Assembly: GCA_035765535.1 (NCBI GenBank)
Contig: DASTXE010000004.1
Coordinates: 1-64,000 of the forward strand
Source of the DNA: Rickettsiales bacterium
GTDB lineage: Bacteria > Pseudomonadota > Alphaproteobacteria > Rickettsiales > JABCZZ01
Direction: 5' to 3'
Length of the DNA stretch: 64,000 nucleotides
This document shows positions 37,482 through 47,702 of this stretch, in pieces. Numbering within the stretch: position 1 is the first letter of the stretch; each line of letters opens with the position of its first letter. Under the pieces are notes generated by a model that was given only the letters and a program-made list of their open reading frames with translations, made no database searches and was not told the DNA's origin. Both the position numbers and the translations under genes were made by a program.

Positions 37482-39269
37482 ATGCCGCCGGAAACCGAAC
37501 ATTTGCCCATAGTCATCATACTGCTGGCCGCTGCCGTGCTGGCGGTCTCGCTGTTTCGCAAGCTGCGCATCAGCCCGGTGCTGGGCTATCTGGCGGCAGG
37601 CTGCATCATCGGCCCCGGTGGCATCCGCATCATTCCCGACATCGAAGGCACGAGTGCGATTGCGGAACTCGGCGTCGTGTTCCTGCTGTTCATGATCGGG
37701 TTGGAACTCTCATGGGAACGCCTCAAAACTATCAGCAAGCAGGCCTTCCTGCTCGGGGCATTGCAGATCGTTGTCACGACTTCCGTAATCGCCCTGGCGC
37801 TGAACCTCTGGGGATTGAAAACAGAAACCGCGATCATCATCGGCAGCGGGCTTGCCATGTCTTCCACTGCTATGGTCATGCAGCTGCTGACCGAATATAA
37901 CCGCAAGGCCTCACAGCTTGGGCGCGTCGCGCTGGCCGTGCTGCTGGTGCAGGATCTGGCCGTCGTTCCCCTGCTCGTACTCGTGCCGGCACTCGCACAG
38001 GGCCATAGTTCGGTTACACTGGAACTGCTGATCGTTGCTGCAAAAGCCGCCGTGGCGCTTGCAGCGATTTTTGTGCTTGGCCGCATTCTGCTGCGCCCGC
38101 TTTACCGTCTCATCGCTTCGCTGGACCATGGTGAAATCTTCACCGCACTCACCTTGCTGGTCGTACTGGGCACAGGCTGGCTGACCTACCGCGCCGGGCT
38201 TTCGCTTGCGCTCGGCGCATTCATCGCCGGGCTGCTGATGGCCGAAACCGAATACCGTCATCAGGTAGAAGCCGACGTAATGCCCTATAAAGGATTATTA
38301 CTCGGGTTGTTCTTCATGTCGGTCGGTATGTCGGCCGATCTGGAAATTATCTGGAAGCATCTGCCTTTCATCCTGGGAGCTGCAATTGCGCTCATCGCTG
38401 TTAAAGCCTTGTTGATTATGGGCGCAAGCCGTCTGCTCGGCTTCGGCACAGCCACCTCCATTCAGGCAGGCTGCCTGCTTGCACAGGGCGGCGAATTCAG
38501 CTTCATCCTGTTCAGGATCGCCGCAGAAACCAAATTCATGACAAGCGCCACGGCTGAAATCCTCACGCTGATTGTCATCACTTCAATGGCGCTAACGCCG
38601 CTCTCAGCATGGATCGGCAAACTCCTTTCCAGCAAGGCGGAACGCCAGCGCAAACGCAAGGCGGAAGATGCCACATCCGAAATGGCTGATATACGCGACC
38701 ACGTTGTCATTCTCGGGTTCGGGCGTGTCGGTCAGACAATTGCGAAACTGCTCTCAGCCGAAAACATCAACTACATCGCGATCGACATGCAGATCAGTAC
38801 CGTCGCCAAAGCCAAGAAGATCGGCCTGCCCGTTTATTACGGCGACGGCTCACGCCGCGAAGTGCTGCAGGCCATCGGCGCAGAACGCGCAAGCGCCGCC
38901 ATTGTAACTTATAAATCTGCTGCCTTCGCGGAGAAAGCTGTGCATGGCATCCGCAGCGTCAATGCAAGACTTCCGATCATCGCACGCGCAGTCGATGTTA
39001 ATGCGATCGTCTCTCTGGAAGCCGCGGGCGCAAACGTGGCAATTTCCGAAATGTTTGAAACCAGCCTGCAGTTGGGCGGCGCACTGCTCAAATCCATCGG
39101 TATTTCCGAACAGGAAATTTCGCGCATCGTAACCATCTTCCGTGACCGCGACTATGCGCTGGCACAGGGAGCGATCGACGTGAACGTTGCAAATACCCAG
39201 ACACCGTATAATAAGATGCTGGCGTTTCAGAACGCGGTCATCAGCGGCGCGCCGGTAAAAGAAGAATGA
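37482..39269 (+). CDS. Kef-type monovalent cation:proton antiporter (CPA2)
   Basis: The 595-residue protein has a 12-13 helix Na+/H+ exchanger domain (residues ~1-385) and a cytoplasmic TrkA-N/RCK domain starting at DHVVILGFGRVGQTIAKLL (about 406-530). Family members (KefB/C, YbaL) export K+ under glutathione or nucleotide control. Visible markers include GCIIGPGGIRII and the exchange-site region AMSSTAMVMQLL. Weak ribosome site before the ATG. It is divergent from the reductase gene and 21 bases before the aminotransferase. Confidence 0.94.
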   Translation: MPPETEHLPIVIILLAAAVLAVSLFRKLRISPVLGYLAAGCIIGPGGIRIIPDIEGTSAIAELGVVFLLFMIGLELSWERLKTISKQAFLLGALQIVVTTSVIALALNLWGLKTETAIIIGSGLAMSSTAMVMQLLTEYNRKASQLGRVALAVLLVQDLAVVPLLVLVPALAQGHSSVTLELLIVAAKAAVALAAIFVLGRILLRPLYRLIASLDHGEIFTALTLLVVLGTGWLTYRAGLSLALGAFIAGLLMAETEYRHQVEADVMPYKGLLLGLFFMSVGMSADLEIIWKHLPFILGAAIALIAVKALLIMGASRLLGFGTATSIQAGCLLAQGGEFSFILFRIAAETKFMTSATAEILTLIVITSMALTPLSAWIGKLLSSKAERQRKRKAEDATSEMADIRDHVVILGFGRVGQTIAKLLSAENINYIAIDMQISTVAKAKKIGLPVYYGDGSRREVLQAIGAERASAAIVTYKSAAFAEKAVHGIRSVNARLPIIARAVDVNAIVSLEAAGANVAISEMFETSLQLGGALLKSIGISEQEISRIVTIFRDRDYALAQGAIDVNVANTQTPYNKMLAFQNAVISGAPVKEE

Positions 39270-39290
39270 GGAAAGGATAACAAACAAACT

Positions 39291-40160
39291 ATGACGAATA
39301 TAGCTTACGTGAATGGCCGCTACGTGCCGCTGCAGGAAGCGCAAGTCTCCATAGAAGATCGCGGATACCAGTTCGCCGACGGCGTTTACGAAGTAATCGC
39401 ATTTTACAATCGCCGCCTGCTGGATGAGAAACTCCATATGCAGCGCCTCACCCGCTCGCTGAAAGAATTGCGCATTGCCGCCCCCATGAGCGATGCCGCG
39501 TTCCGCCTCGTCATACGCGAATTGATTGAACGCAATAACCGCGAACACGGTACGCTGTATGTGCAGATTACGCGCGGTACAGCACGGCGCGATCACACAT
39601 TCCCGAAGCATGCCCGCCCGAATCTCGTCATGGCAGTAACCGGTCCCAAAATGCCGAAAGCCAAAGATGTGGATAAAGGCATCAGCGTCATTACGCTGCC
39701 GGATATACGCTGGGAACGGCGCGACATTAAATCCATCTCGCTGCTGCCCAATATCCTGGCCAAGCAAAGCGCCATGGAAGCAGGCGCAAAAGAAGCGTGG
39801 CTTTATGACGGCAAAGGTGTCATCAACGAAGGCTCTTCTTCCAACAATGCCATCGTGACCGCTAAAGGCGAGATCATGACCAGCCCGACGAGCAATCTGA
39901 TCCTCGGTGGCATCACGCGCGCAGTGCTGCTCGACATTGCTCGCAAGAACGGTTTCAAGGTTGTGGAAAAATCCTTCAGCGTCAAACAGGCGAAGGAAGC
40001 CAAAGAAGCTTTCATGCTGAGCACCACTTCCAACGTTCTGCCTGTCACCAGCATTGACGGAGTCAAAGTCGGCAACGGCAAGCCGGGCGCAACGACGCTT
40101 AAATTGCTGGCGCTCTATCACGAACATATTTACCGCGAAACAGGATACCAATGGCAATAA
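39291..40160 (+). CDS. dat: D-amino acid aminotransferase (class IV PLP)
   Basis: The 289-residue fold-type IV aminotransferase interconverts D-alanine and D-glutamate or related D-amino acids for peptidoglycan. The catalytic lysine lies in LLPNILAKQSAMEAGAKEAW. The N-terminal YVNGRYVPLQEAQVSIEDRGYQFADGVYE and the cofactor-binding EGSSSNNAIVT and TSNVLPVTSI support the family. A branched-chain aminotransferase role is less likely given the YE motif. It overlaps the HAD phosphatase by ten bases. Confidence 0.92.
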   Translation: MTNIAYVNGRYVPLQEAQVSIEDRGYQFADGVYEVIAFYNRRLLDEKLHMQRLTRSLKELRIAAPMSDAAFRLVIRELIERNNREHGTLYVQITRGTARRDHTFPKHARPNLVMAVTGPKMPKAKDVDKGISVITLPDIRWERRDIKSISLLPNILAKQSAMEAGAKEAWLYDGKGVINEGSSSNNAIVTAKGEIMTSPTSNLILGGITRAVLLDIARKNGFKVVEKSFSVKQAKEAKEAFMLSTTSNVLPVTSIDGVKVGNGKPGATTLKLLALYHEHIYRETGYQWQ

Positions 40161-40819
40161 CGACGATGAACAACCTCCCCATTCCCCGCGCTATCATCTT
40201 CGATTGGGACAACACACTTGTCGATACCTGGCCGACCATACAGGAAGCGCTGAACAAGACTTTCGCGCATATGGGCTATGAGCCCTGGGATATGGAAACC
40301 GTAAAACAGCGCGTGGCGCGTTCCATGCGCGATTCGTTCCCGGATATTTTCGGCGAAAACTGGCAGGACGCAGCGACTTATTACCAGAACAGCTTCCGCG
40401 CCATCCATCTGGAACGGCTGACGGCACTACCCGGCGCTGCCGATATACTGGCGTATTTAAGCGGCAAACCGGTCTACCTCGCGATCGCCAGCAACAAGAA
40501 AGGACCGAACCTGCGGATCGAAACGGCACATATCGGCTGGGACAAGTATTTCGGCAATATTGTCGGCGCGGATGACACACCGAAAGACAAACCCGCACCG
40601 GAACCTGTGCATGCGGCGCTCAAAGACAGCGGCATCGTCCCGGGACGGGACGTGTGGTTCATAGGCGACAGCCCTATTGACATGGAGTGCGCCCACAGGA
40701 GCGGCTGTACGCCAGTATTTTATGGCGAACTGCCCCAAAAACCGCTAGCCTATCCATTCAGCAAACATGTCGAAAACCATGCCCAGTTGCAGGAGTTACT
40801 GGACAGTCTATTGAAATAA
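40151..40819 (+). CDS. HAD-family phosphatase, phosphoglycolate-phosphatase-like
   Basis: The 222-residue hydrolase carries the HAD motifs IFDWDNTLVDTW (nucleophile and acid), SNKKGPN, and GDSPIDMECAHRSG. The cap domain between residues ~25 and 90 is the helical C1 type of Gph-like enzymes. The substrate is not predictable. It is translated from a start inside the dat gene, suggesting coupled expression. An internal ATG five codons on is an alternative start. Confidence 0.9.
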   Translation: MAITTMNNLPIPRAIIFDWDNTLVDTWPTIQEALNKTFAHMGYEPWDMETVKQRVARSMRDSFPDIFGENWQDAATYYQNSFRAIHLERLTALPGAADILAYLSGKPVYLAIASNKKGPNLRIETAHIGWDKYFGNIVGADDTPKDKPAPEPVHAALKDSGIVPGRDVWFIGDSPIDMECAHRSGCTPVFYGELPQKPLAYPFSKHVENHAQLQELLDSLLK

Positions 40820-40892
40820 GATAAAATATTAAGATATTTTTAACAGTTTTATGGTCTAATAACCGGAATAACCAACTGATAAGAGGGTTCAC

Positions 40893-41354
40893 GTGAAGGA
40901 AGTATATCTGGAAACCATCTTGCTCATCGAGCGTCTTCACCGTCGTTTTCTCGACGTGATCAAGACCGAGCTTGATCGGCTGAAGATTGAGGAAATCAAC
41001 AACGTTCAGACGCTGATCCTCTACAACATCAATAACGAGCAGATCACCATCGGTGAATTGACCAACCGCGGCTATTACCTGGGTTCAAACGTCTCCTATA
41101 ACGTGAAGGATCTCGTGGAAAAAGGTTTCCTGATCAAGGAACGTTCTCCGCATGACAAACGCTCCACCCGCGTGAAGCTGTCTGAGAAGGGTCTTGCGCT
41201 GTGCGAAAAGATCGACGAGCTTTATAAACGCCACCTCGAAGCGCTCAAAACCGGAACGCCGAATCTCGCTTCCCTGCCGGAAATCAACACCGGCCTGCAT
41301 CAGCTGGAGCAATTCTGGACCAGCTACATCAATAATGTCTTCCGGGGAATGTAA
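40893..41354 (+). CDS. MarR-family regulator
   Basis: The 153-residue winged-helix protein starts at GTG 40893 after GAGGG. The recognition region ITIGELTNRGYYLGSNVSYNVKDLVEKGFL and the wing ERSPHDKRSTRVKLSEKG are intact, flanked by dimer helices. Similar MarR proteins (LdtR-like) are common in alphaproteobacteria and control envelope or stress genes. The next gene is a PEP carboxylase-like protein 34 bases away, which it may regulate. Confidence 0.92.
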   Translation: MKEVYLETILLIERLHRRFLDVIKTELDRLKIEEINNVQTLILYNINNEQITIGELTNRGYYLGSNVSYNVKDLVEKGFLIKERSPHDKRSTRVKLSEKGLALCEKIDELYKRHLEALKTGTPNLASLPEINTGLHQLEQFWTSYINNVFRGM

Positions 41355-41388
41355 TTCAGGAAAGTAAAAGCCACACGGAGGGCGGGCC

Positions 41389-44361
41389 ATGCCGATTGCC
41401 TTAAGGGATAACGATGCAGACCATGAAATCCGCTCCATTATTACTGAACTCAATGACTACACCAGAACCAGCGCTACTGCCCATGGCTTACTAAAGCCAA
41501 ATGACGACTGGTTCTTTAATCTGCAGCCGGCGGATACGGCTTCAGGCTTCATGCAAACAGCAACAGAAATGGCGCAGCATACAAACGATCCCGACTCATG
41601 CCTGAGGGTAGCGGAGTATATGGGCGCAAACAGAATCGTGCTGAATGCGCTGGGTTATTTCTACCGCGCAAGCGTAACACCGTCTCCCCAAGAGCGCTTT
41701 GAAACATTTATCCGGGAAGGATTAAGAAATCCGGACACGCGCGACAGCTTTCTCGATACGCTCGAAGCTGCAAGAGATAAGATGATTATCAGCATCGTAC
41801 AGACGATGCACCCTACCATTTATCATACCAAATTCGCACGCGAGCGGGAAACCGCGCTGACAGCGACGCTTGAGCAGATATCGGAAACGATTTCCAGCGG
41901 GGGCGATACGCTTCCTCTTATAGCGCAGGCGAAATCCCATATTGACGCCCTGACAACAGGCATGGTGGCTGGCGAACAGATCACGCCGGATAAACCGGTT
42001 ACGGTAGCGGAAGAAAATACGCTGGACCGTGAGAATCACGAAAAAATGAGAACGACATTTGAGAACGTGATTCAGGATTTCAACACCGCCGTACAAACAG
42101 TTGCTGCAACATCGGAAAGGCGACTGACAGAAGACCAGGCAGAACGGCTTCGAAATGTAAAGATCGATCCGAAACAGTTAGAGTACCGTACCTGGGCTTA
42201 TGCAGCGGACGCCGATGGCCGTGACAAAGCCACTTCCATCGAGCTCTACCGCGGCATTTACCGCCAGGTAAAAGAAGGTGATACAGAGTATAAAAGCCGC
42301 AAGCGCGATCCGCGCGAAAACGCAAAAGATCATATGAATGCCGTTAGCTGCTTGTTGCAGGTGGCTGGGCAGGATAATCCGGCAATGGAGGGTTACCTTG
42401 GGGAGTTCGGCCTTTCCGATACGCGTATATTGCAGGAGCTGGATAAGCAAAAGCAGCAGGAACTGCTTAGAGAGTTAGTGGCCACTGACAACCACTTCAG
42501 CTCCGACTTCCATGACGACATGGAAACGATTAAGGCAGGCACCATCGCTTTCAATCGTATGTTTGCAGAAAAATACCCGCAATTTTTGGAGGAAAATGGA
42601 TTATCTCCTTATACGGATCTCGAAGCACTGAAGACAATGAAGATCAAAAATCCTTCTCCGTCCGAACCGCGCTTCATGCTGCAGAAGCTCTGCAATTTTA
42701 TCGCTGATCAGGAAGTCACCGTAACCGAAGGGGAAGAACCGGCCAGATTCAGAATATCGCCCCACTCGCTTACCTATGAACGGGATCGTTATCATCGTCA
42801 TAGCCAGTTCTTCAGCAATAAGCTCATCAAAGACGGTAGTAATATACGGGATCTCACGGACTCGGAGCGGCGCAAATTGCTCGACGTTATCAAGCGCCTG
42901 CAGGTACTGGACCATGCGATTGATCAGTTCGGCAACAAAGTAGCCGATCGTTATCAGATAGCTAATTTCGCTGGAGCAGAAGACTTTTACTCCACGCTCC
43001 TGCTGTTCAAACAGACGGGCATCATTGCCGTGGAAAACGGACAGGTTACCTCTCCCAAGCTTTCCATCCAGCCGCTGCTTGAAACGGCAGAAGATCAGGC
43101 AATGGCTCCCGCCATGTTCGAGAAACTGCTCGAAGATCCGCTGGTCGTCAGTTACTACCGGGCTCTGGGTAACAAAGCCGATATCATGTTCGGTTACAGT
43201 GACGGCGCAAAGAGTGCGGGCAATTTTGCTTCCGAATGGAGCATCCGTCAGAATGCCCGCAAGCTCTACGACATTTTTGCTGCGCATGGTATAGAGCTGC
43301 AGGTATTTCATGGACGCGGGCGCGGAGATAGCCGCGGCGGTCAGTTCGATCTGGGGCAGGATCAGCGCATGATGGACCCGGCGCTGGCCAGAGGCATGCG
43401 GTATGACGAAACCCAGCAAAGCGATCTGCCCCTGGCTGGTGCAACATCACAAAGATTTGAACAGGATATGTGCGCAAGTACCCTGACCGGCATTACCACA
43501 GCCGGGTGGGAAGCGCGCAGGTCAGGTGACAATCCCCCCTATCGCCAAGACGATCGGATTATAGACGAACTCGCAGCCACCTCCGAACAGACATACAAGA
43601 CATTGATATATAACTCGGAGGAAACACGTAAACTCCTTGGCGTCATTCATGATAATCCCTACAAATCCTCACGCGCCGCTGCACGGAACACTCAACCGGA
43701 CAGCCTCGATAAGATCCGTGCCATTACGGTGGAATACGGCTTTAATATGGTGGATGCACCATTGCATTATATAGGTACAAAGGCAGCGCTGGAAAAATAT
43801 ATCAATGACCACCCGGATGGCATCGAAACGCTCAAGGAACTGTACCATACACACCCGTTTTTCCAAGGAATGATGGACAAGACAGCCCAAGGGCTTATTG
43901 ACTACAACCCACAGGTATTTCATGCTTATGCGGAAGCGATCGGCATTACCCAATGGGCAGATAAATGTATTGCGGAGCTTGACGGAATGCGCGACCTGGT
44001 TCAGCAGGTACGGGAGCAAACGCAGGTACAAAAGCTCGCACAGGGACCAAGAGCGAATCCGCGGCAGAACTCTTCCGATACGATAACTTCGCAGGCAGCC
44101 CTTCTGGAACAGACTCCGCTACGGGAAGAAGAAAAGAAGTTCGACAAAATGGTGCACGCACTTCCCATTGCCTATACAATAAAAAACGGCCATATACAGC
44201 CTATTACAGAAGAGCATAATCCATTTAGATCGAACGACCCCAAAACGGCTAAGACCATGCTTCTTGCCACCTTCGGGGCCGCATGCCGCCTGCCGGCAAA
44301 GATGCTCCAGACACCGGCACAGACAAGGGCAAGAGTTGACGGCATGTCTGTGGTGGGGTAA
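41389..44361 (+). CDS. ppc: Divergent phosphoenolpyruvate carboxylase
   Basis: PEP carboxylase makes oxaloacetate from PEP and bicarbonate. The 990-residue protein keeps several landmarks: TMHPTIYHT with the catalytic His (usually AHPTE), QPLLETAEDQ with a metal-binding Glu, FGYSDGAKSAG with Asp and Lys, and FHGRGRGDSRGG. Others are altered: the SWMGGDRDGNP motif reads AYAADADGRDK and the TEQGE stretch is absent. GGAGGG precedes the ATG at 41389. It is longer than most PEPCs and highly diverged; reduced or changed activity is possible. The assignment to the superfamily is solid, the activity is not. Confidence 0.8.
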   Translation: MPIALRDNDADHEIRSIITELNDYTRTSATAHGLLKPNDDWFFNLQPADTASGFMQTATEMAQHTNDPDSCLRVAEYMGANRIVLNALGYFYRASVTPSPQERFETFIREGLRNPDTRDSFLDTLEAARDKMIISIVQTMHPTIYHTKFARERETALTATLEQISETISSGGDTLPLIAQAKSHIDALTTGMVAGEQITPDKPVTVAEENTLDRENHEKMRTTFENVIQDFNTAVQTVAATSERRLTEDQAERLRNVKIDPKQLEYRTWAYAADADGRDKATSIELYRGIYRQVKEGDTEYKSRKRDPRENAKDHMNAVSCLLQVAGQDNPAMEGYLGEFGLSDTRILQELDKQKQQELLRELVATDNHFSSDFHDDMETIKAGTIAFNRMFAEKYPQFLEENGLSPYTDLEALKTMKIKNPSPSEPRFMLQKLCNFIADQEVTVTEGEEPARFRISPHSLTYERDRYHRHSQFFSNKLIKDGSNIRDLTDSERRKLLDVIKRLQVLDHAIDQFGNKVADRYQIANFAGAEDFYSTLLLFKQTGIIAVENGQVTSPKLSIQPLLETAEDQAMAPAMFEKLLEDPLVVSYYRALGNKADIMFGYSDGAKSAGNFASEWSIRQNARKLYDIFAAHGIELQVFHGRGRGDSRGGQFDLGQDQRMMDPALARGMRYDETQQSDLPLAGATSQRFEQDMCASTLTGITTAGWEARRSGDNPPYRQDDRIIDELAATSEQTYKTLIYNSEETRKLLGVIHDNPYKSSRAAARNTQPDSLDKIRAITVEYGFNMVDAPLHYIGTKAALEKYINDHPDGIETLKELYHTHPFFQGMMDKTAQGLIDYNPQVFHAYAEAIGITQWADKCIAELDGMRDLVQQVREQTQVQKLAQGPRANPRQNSSDTITSQAALLEQTPLREEEKKFDKMVHALPIAYTIKNGHIQPITEEHNPFRSNDPKTAKTMLLATFGAACRLPAKMLQTPAQTRARVDGMSVVG

Positions 44362-44395
44362 TGGTACGCAAACCGTTACCTGTGATACATAGCTC

Positions 44396-45574
44396 ATGAA
44401 CAAATCCGCTATAGCGTTAATTGTCGCCGCCGGGGAAAGCAGACGCGCCGGGGGCACCCTTCCCAAACAATACCAGATGCTGGAAGGCAAAAGCCTGCTG
44501 CGCAGAAGCGCGGAAGCATTCCTGCGCCACCCGGGCATCTCCGGCGTGCGGGTTGTCATCAATCCTGCCCATCTGGCCTATTATCAGGCCCATACGGCAG
44601 GCCTCGATCTGCTGCCTCCGATTAATGGCGGGGCCACGCGTCAGCAATCGGTTGCGCTGGGACTAGCAAGCCTTGCGGATAATCCGCCCGAATATGTGTT
44701 GGTGCACGACGCCGCGCGACCGAACGTCTCCGGTGCAGTCATTACGCGAATACTGAGCGCCCTGGCGGAAACGCCTGCGGCCATCCCTGCCCTGCCGGTC
44801 TTCGATACGCTTAAACATGTCGAGGAAAACCGTATTATCGGCACGGTTGAACGCCAGAAACTGTTCCGCGCGCAAACACCGCAGGGTTTTCACTACAAAG
44901 AGATATACGCCGCGCACCGCGAATGCGAAGGCTACGAATGCACGGATGACGCTGCCGTGGCGGAACATGCGGGAGTGGAAGTGAAGATCGTGCCCGGTTC
45001 GGAGCATAACTATAAGGTGACGACGAAGGAAGATCTGGAAGACGCGCGCATCCTGCTCGCAGCAGCGTCGGAAACCCGTATTGGCACTGGGTTTGACGCA
45101 CATCGTCTCACCGCAGACGAGAGCAAGAAATACGTCACGTTGTGCGGCATTCAGATTGCATCCGAACTGGCGCTGGCAGGTCACTCCGATGCAGATGTCG
45201 GCTTGCATGCGCTGGTGGACGCCATTCTGGGCAGCATTGGCGCAGGCGATATCGGTCAGCATTTTCCGCCCTCCGACCCGAAATGGAAAGGTGCGGATTC
45301 ATCGCAATTCGTCACCCATGCTTGCAGCCTGCTAAAACAGAAACACGGCCGCATCATCAACGCAGATATCACCCTGATCTGCGAACGCCCGCATATTTCG
45401 CCTCATCGCGCTGCTATGGTTACGCATGTCGCAAAACTGCTGGAAGTAGAAGAATCTAGAATCAGCATCAAAGCAACGACTACAGAGAAAATGGGATTCA
45501 CCGGACGCGGCGAAGGCATTGCGGCACAGGCTGCAGTGAGTGTTAAACTGCCCACCGCACAGGACCGCGAATGA
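44396..45574 (+). CDS. ispDF: Bifunctional IspD/IspF isoprenoid enzyme
   Basis: This fusion performs two steps of the MEP pathway: CTP-dependent activation of methylerythritol phosphate and cyclisation to MEcPP. The 392 residues hold IspD (residues ~1-225: VAAGESRRAGGTLPKQYQ, DAARPNVS) and IspF (~228-390: RIGTGFDAHRL, HSDADVGLHALVDAILG, TTTEKMGFTGRGEGIAA). Such fusions are characteristic of alpha- and epsilonproteobacteria. It overlaps pgpA by four bases. Confidence 0.97.
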   Translation: MNKSAIALIVAAGESRRAGGTLPKQYQMLEGKSLLRRSAEAFLRHPGISGVRVVINPAHLAYYQAHTAGLDLLPPINGGATRQQSVALGLASLADNPPEYVLVHDAARPNVSGAVITRILSALAETPAAIPALPVFDTLKHVEENRIIGTVERQKLFRAQTPQGFHYKEIYAAHRECEGYECTDDAAVAEHAGVEVKIVPGSEHNYKVTTKEDLEDARILLAAASETRIGTGFDAHRLTADESKKYVTLCGIQIASELALAGHSDADVGLHALVDAILGSIGAGDIGQHFPPSDPKWKGADSSQFVTHACSLLKQKHGRIINADITLICERPHISPHRAAMVTHVAKLLEVEESRISIKATTTEKMGFTGRGEGIAAQAAVSVKLPTAQDRE

Positions 45575-46074
45575 GCGGGCCGCTCCCTTTATCGCATCCC
45601 GCCAAGCTGCTTGGCACCTGGTTCGGTGCTGGACTTTCGCCCAAAGCTCCCGGCACATGTGGCTCTATCGCTGCTCTGCCCTTTGCCTGGCTCATTCAGG
45701 TTTATTTCGGTAATACTGGCTTGTTCGCAGCGGCCAGCAGCGCTTTCATGGTCGGCTGGTGGGTCTGTCATGTTTACCTGAAACATACGGACACGAAAGA
45801 TCCGCAGGAAATGGTAATTGACGAAGTATCCGGCCAATGGCTACTGCTGTCTTTCATGCCGCATACCGTTATCGCATATGCGGTGGGACTGGCACTGTTT
45901 CGCTTTTTCGATGCACTAAAGCCATGGCCTATACGCGTAGCAGACCGCAAAATCGGCGGCGGCTTCGGCGTGATGTTCGATGACATACTCGCCGCTCTTT
46001 ATCCACTAGCCATCTTTTTCATCATTCAACAAGCAGGCTACGGAGACCGCATCTTGCAGCTAATTGAAAGATAA
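45571..46074 (+). CDS. pgpA: Phosphatidylglycerophosphatase A
   Basis: PgpA dephosphorylates phosphatidylglycerophosphate to phosphatidylglycerol in the inner membrane. The 167 residues include GLSPKAPGTCGS near the N-terminus, the motif DPQEMVIDEVSGQW with metal-binding acids, and GGGFGVMFDDILAALY. Three to four hydrophobic helices are present. It is coupled to ispDF by the ATGA overlap. Confidence 0.95.
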   Translation: MSGPLPLSHPAKLLGTWFGAGLSPKAPGTCGSIAALPFAWLIQVYFGNTGLFAAASSAFMVGWWVCHVYLKHTDTKDPQEMVIDEVSGQWLLLSFMPHTVIAYAVGLALFRFFDALKPWPIRVADRKIGGGFGVMFDDILAALYPLAIFFIIQQAGYGDRILQLIER

Positions 46075-46160
46075 AGATTTATTAATAAAGATATATTAAT
46101 ATTTTATTAATGCTCTCTTGTTATACTTTAGCCGAACGGTAAAGTTATGATGGAAACAGC

Positions 46161-47702
46161 ATGGCTAACATTTCCGATACTCCTGATATTGCTCGCACAG
46201 TAGAAGCAGCCTATGATGCTTATATAAACCAATATTACGCTACTCAAAAAGGTATTCCCAGCATCCCGGGTTATCGTCAAACATTTGGGGATACACGCTA
46301 CAGCATTGAATCTCCTTATCCACGACGCGAAGAAGGAAACTCTGCACCGGTCGCCAACTTAAGCATGCTTAGAAATGCTGTTATCGGAAGTATTTCCGGA
46401 GGCCAGCCAGTACCGGAAGGAGCTTTTTGGGATATGCTGAAGTCAAGCGAAGAAGCTGGTGAATTAAGCAGCACGCAGGCTTCCACTCTTGCTACAGCCT
46501 TTATGCAATGGAGCTATGACCATACCTCGGATACCCATGCTGCGCTGGTGAATCTGCTTACCGAAACGTTTCCCGACAGTCGGTATAACGCATCTGAGCG
46601 CTTACGAATAGAGATAGAAAGACTCCTGATACCCGGCGTACCGCAGGAAACTGCCCCATATAATAATACGATAGCAGTAAATATCGATGGCTCCTCACCA
46701 ACTATCCAAGCCGTTGCATTAGAACATATCACTCCCAACACGAATGTAATTCTCCCCGTACCGTTTTATTTCGGTTATCCACTGGTCGCAGACTATCTCA
46801 ATGCCCCCTTATTAACAATTGATACGCAAGACAGTCATTACAAACTCACCCCACAAGCATTGGAGGAAACGATTAAGGCTGGCAATGTAAAGCCGGGAGA
46901 TTGGCTGATCTTTACCAATCCGGACAATCTCACCATGTCTCCCTATTCACAGGAAGAACTACAGGCACTTGCCGTCATCATGGCAAAATACGAGCTGAAT
47001 ATTCTGTCGGATGAGTTATATGCTAATGTAGGCACCGGCGAACATTGCTCACTGACAAGCATTCAGGCACACGACCCTAACGGCTACAAATTGGCCGACC
47101 ATATCATTACAGTAAGCGGTAATTCAAAACAGATAGATAGCAATCATAAATTCGGGGTTGCCTGTGGCCCCCCTCATATGATGGGAAATATTCAGCGGCA
47201 TTTAGACCAGTCACAGTTTATGATAGACGAACGCTCTGCCGATATACACGCCAATACCCTCGCTTTAATTACTCCCGAAGTACGCCGCAAAGAGCAGGAA
47301 GCCATTGCAGCATCCTATCGCGTTACAGCTCAAACCATTGAAGAAATCAATGCAGCTTTAGGGCAAGATGCACTCGTATTAAACGGCTCCTCTAACGGAC
47401 ACCTGGCCACCCTTTCACTCTCACCTAAACTCCTTGCCAGAAGCGGAATTACCAATAGCGCGGATCTACAGCAGTATATACTTGCAACAACAGGAATTTC
47501 CACGCACCCTTTAGATATGATGGGCATCGAAGCACCGATCGTACGCATCAACACAACTCAATTTGCTAGAAATCCTGAAGCTATAAAACAAAGGCTATCC
47601 AATATGGCAAGAGAGATAGAAAATGATGAAGGGCCGCCAATAGGAACGGTGCGAGCAGCATTTGCAAATCTTGTCCGCCAGCAAGGAAGGACATATTCAT
47701 GA
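46161..47702 (+). CDS. Fold-type I PLP enzyme, aminotransferase-like, atypical
   Basis: The 513-residue protein resembles class I/II aminotransferases but with changed motifs. FTNPDNLTMSPYSQEEL replaces the usual NPxNPTG; ILSDELYANV keeps the DExY pattern; VSGNSKQIDSNHKFGVACGP keeps the likely PLP lysine (NSK) but has KFG in place of the arginine-glycine pair. The N-terminal ~90 residues are extra. GGAAA precedes the ATG. It is translationally coupled (ATGA) to a small helical protein. The substrate is unknown; a secondary-metabolism or effector-like enzyme is possible. Confidence 0.75.
   Translation: MANISDTPDIARTVEAAYDAYINQYYATQKGIPSIPGYRQTFGDTRYSIESPYPRREEGNSAPVANLSMLRNAVIGSISGGQPVPEGAFWDMLKSSEEAGELSSTQASTLATAFMQWSYDHTSDTHAALVNLLTETFPDSRYNASERLRIEIERLLIPGVPQETAPYNNTIAVNIDGSSPTIQAVALEHITPNTNVILPVPFYFGYPLVADYLNAPLLTIDTQDSHYKLTPQALEETIKAGNVKPGDWLIFTNPDNLTMSPYSQEELQALAVIMAKYELNILSDELYANVGTGEHCSLTSIQAHDPNGYKLADHIITVSGNSKQIDSNHKFGVACGPPHMMGNIQRHLDQSQFMIDERSADIHANTLALITPEVRRKEQEAIAASYRVTAQTIEEINAALGQDALVLNGSSNGHLATLSLSPKLLARSGITNSADLQQYILATTGISTHPLDMMGIEAPIVRINTTQFARNPEAIKQRLSNMAREIENDEGPPIGTVRAAFANLVRQQGRTYS

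Noticed and set aside
46075-46160. AT-rich TTATTAATA-like repeats before the PLP gene as an origin or iteron site
   Set aside because: Only a few short imperfect copies in an 86-base gap, with no DnaA boxes or replication genes; best explained as an AT-rich promoter region.
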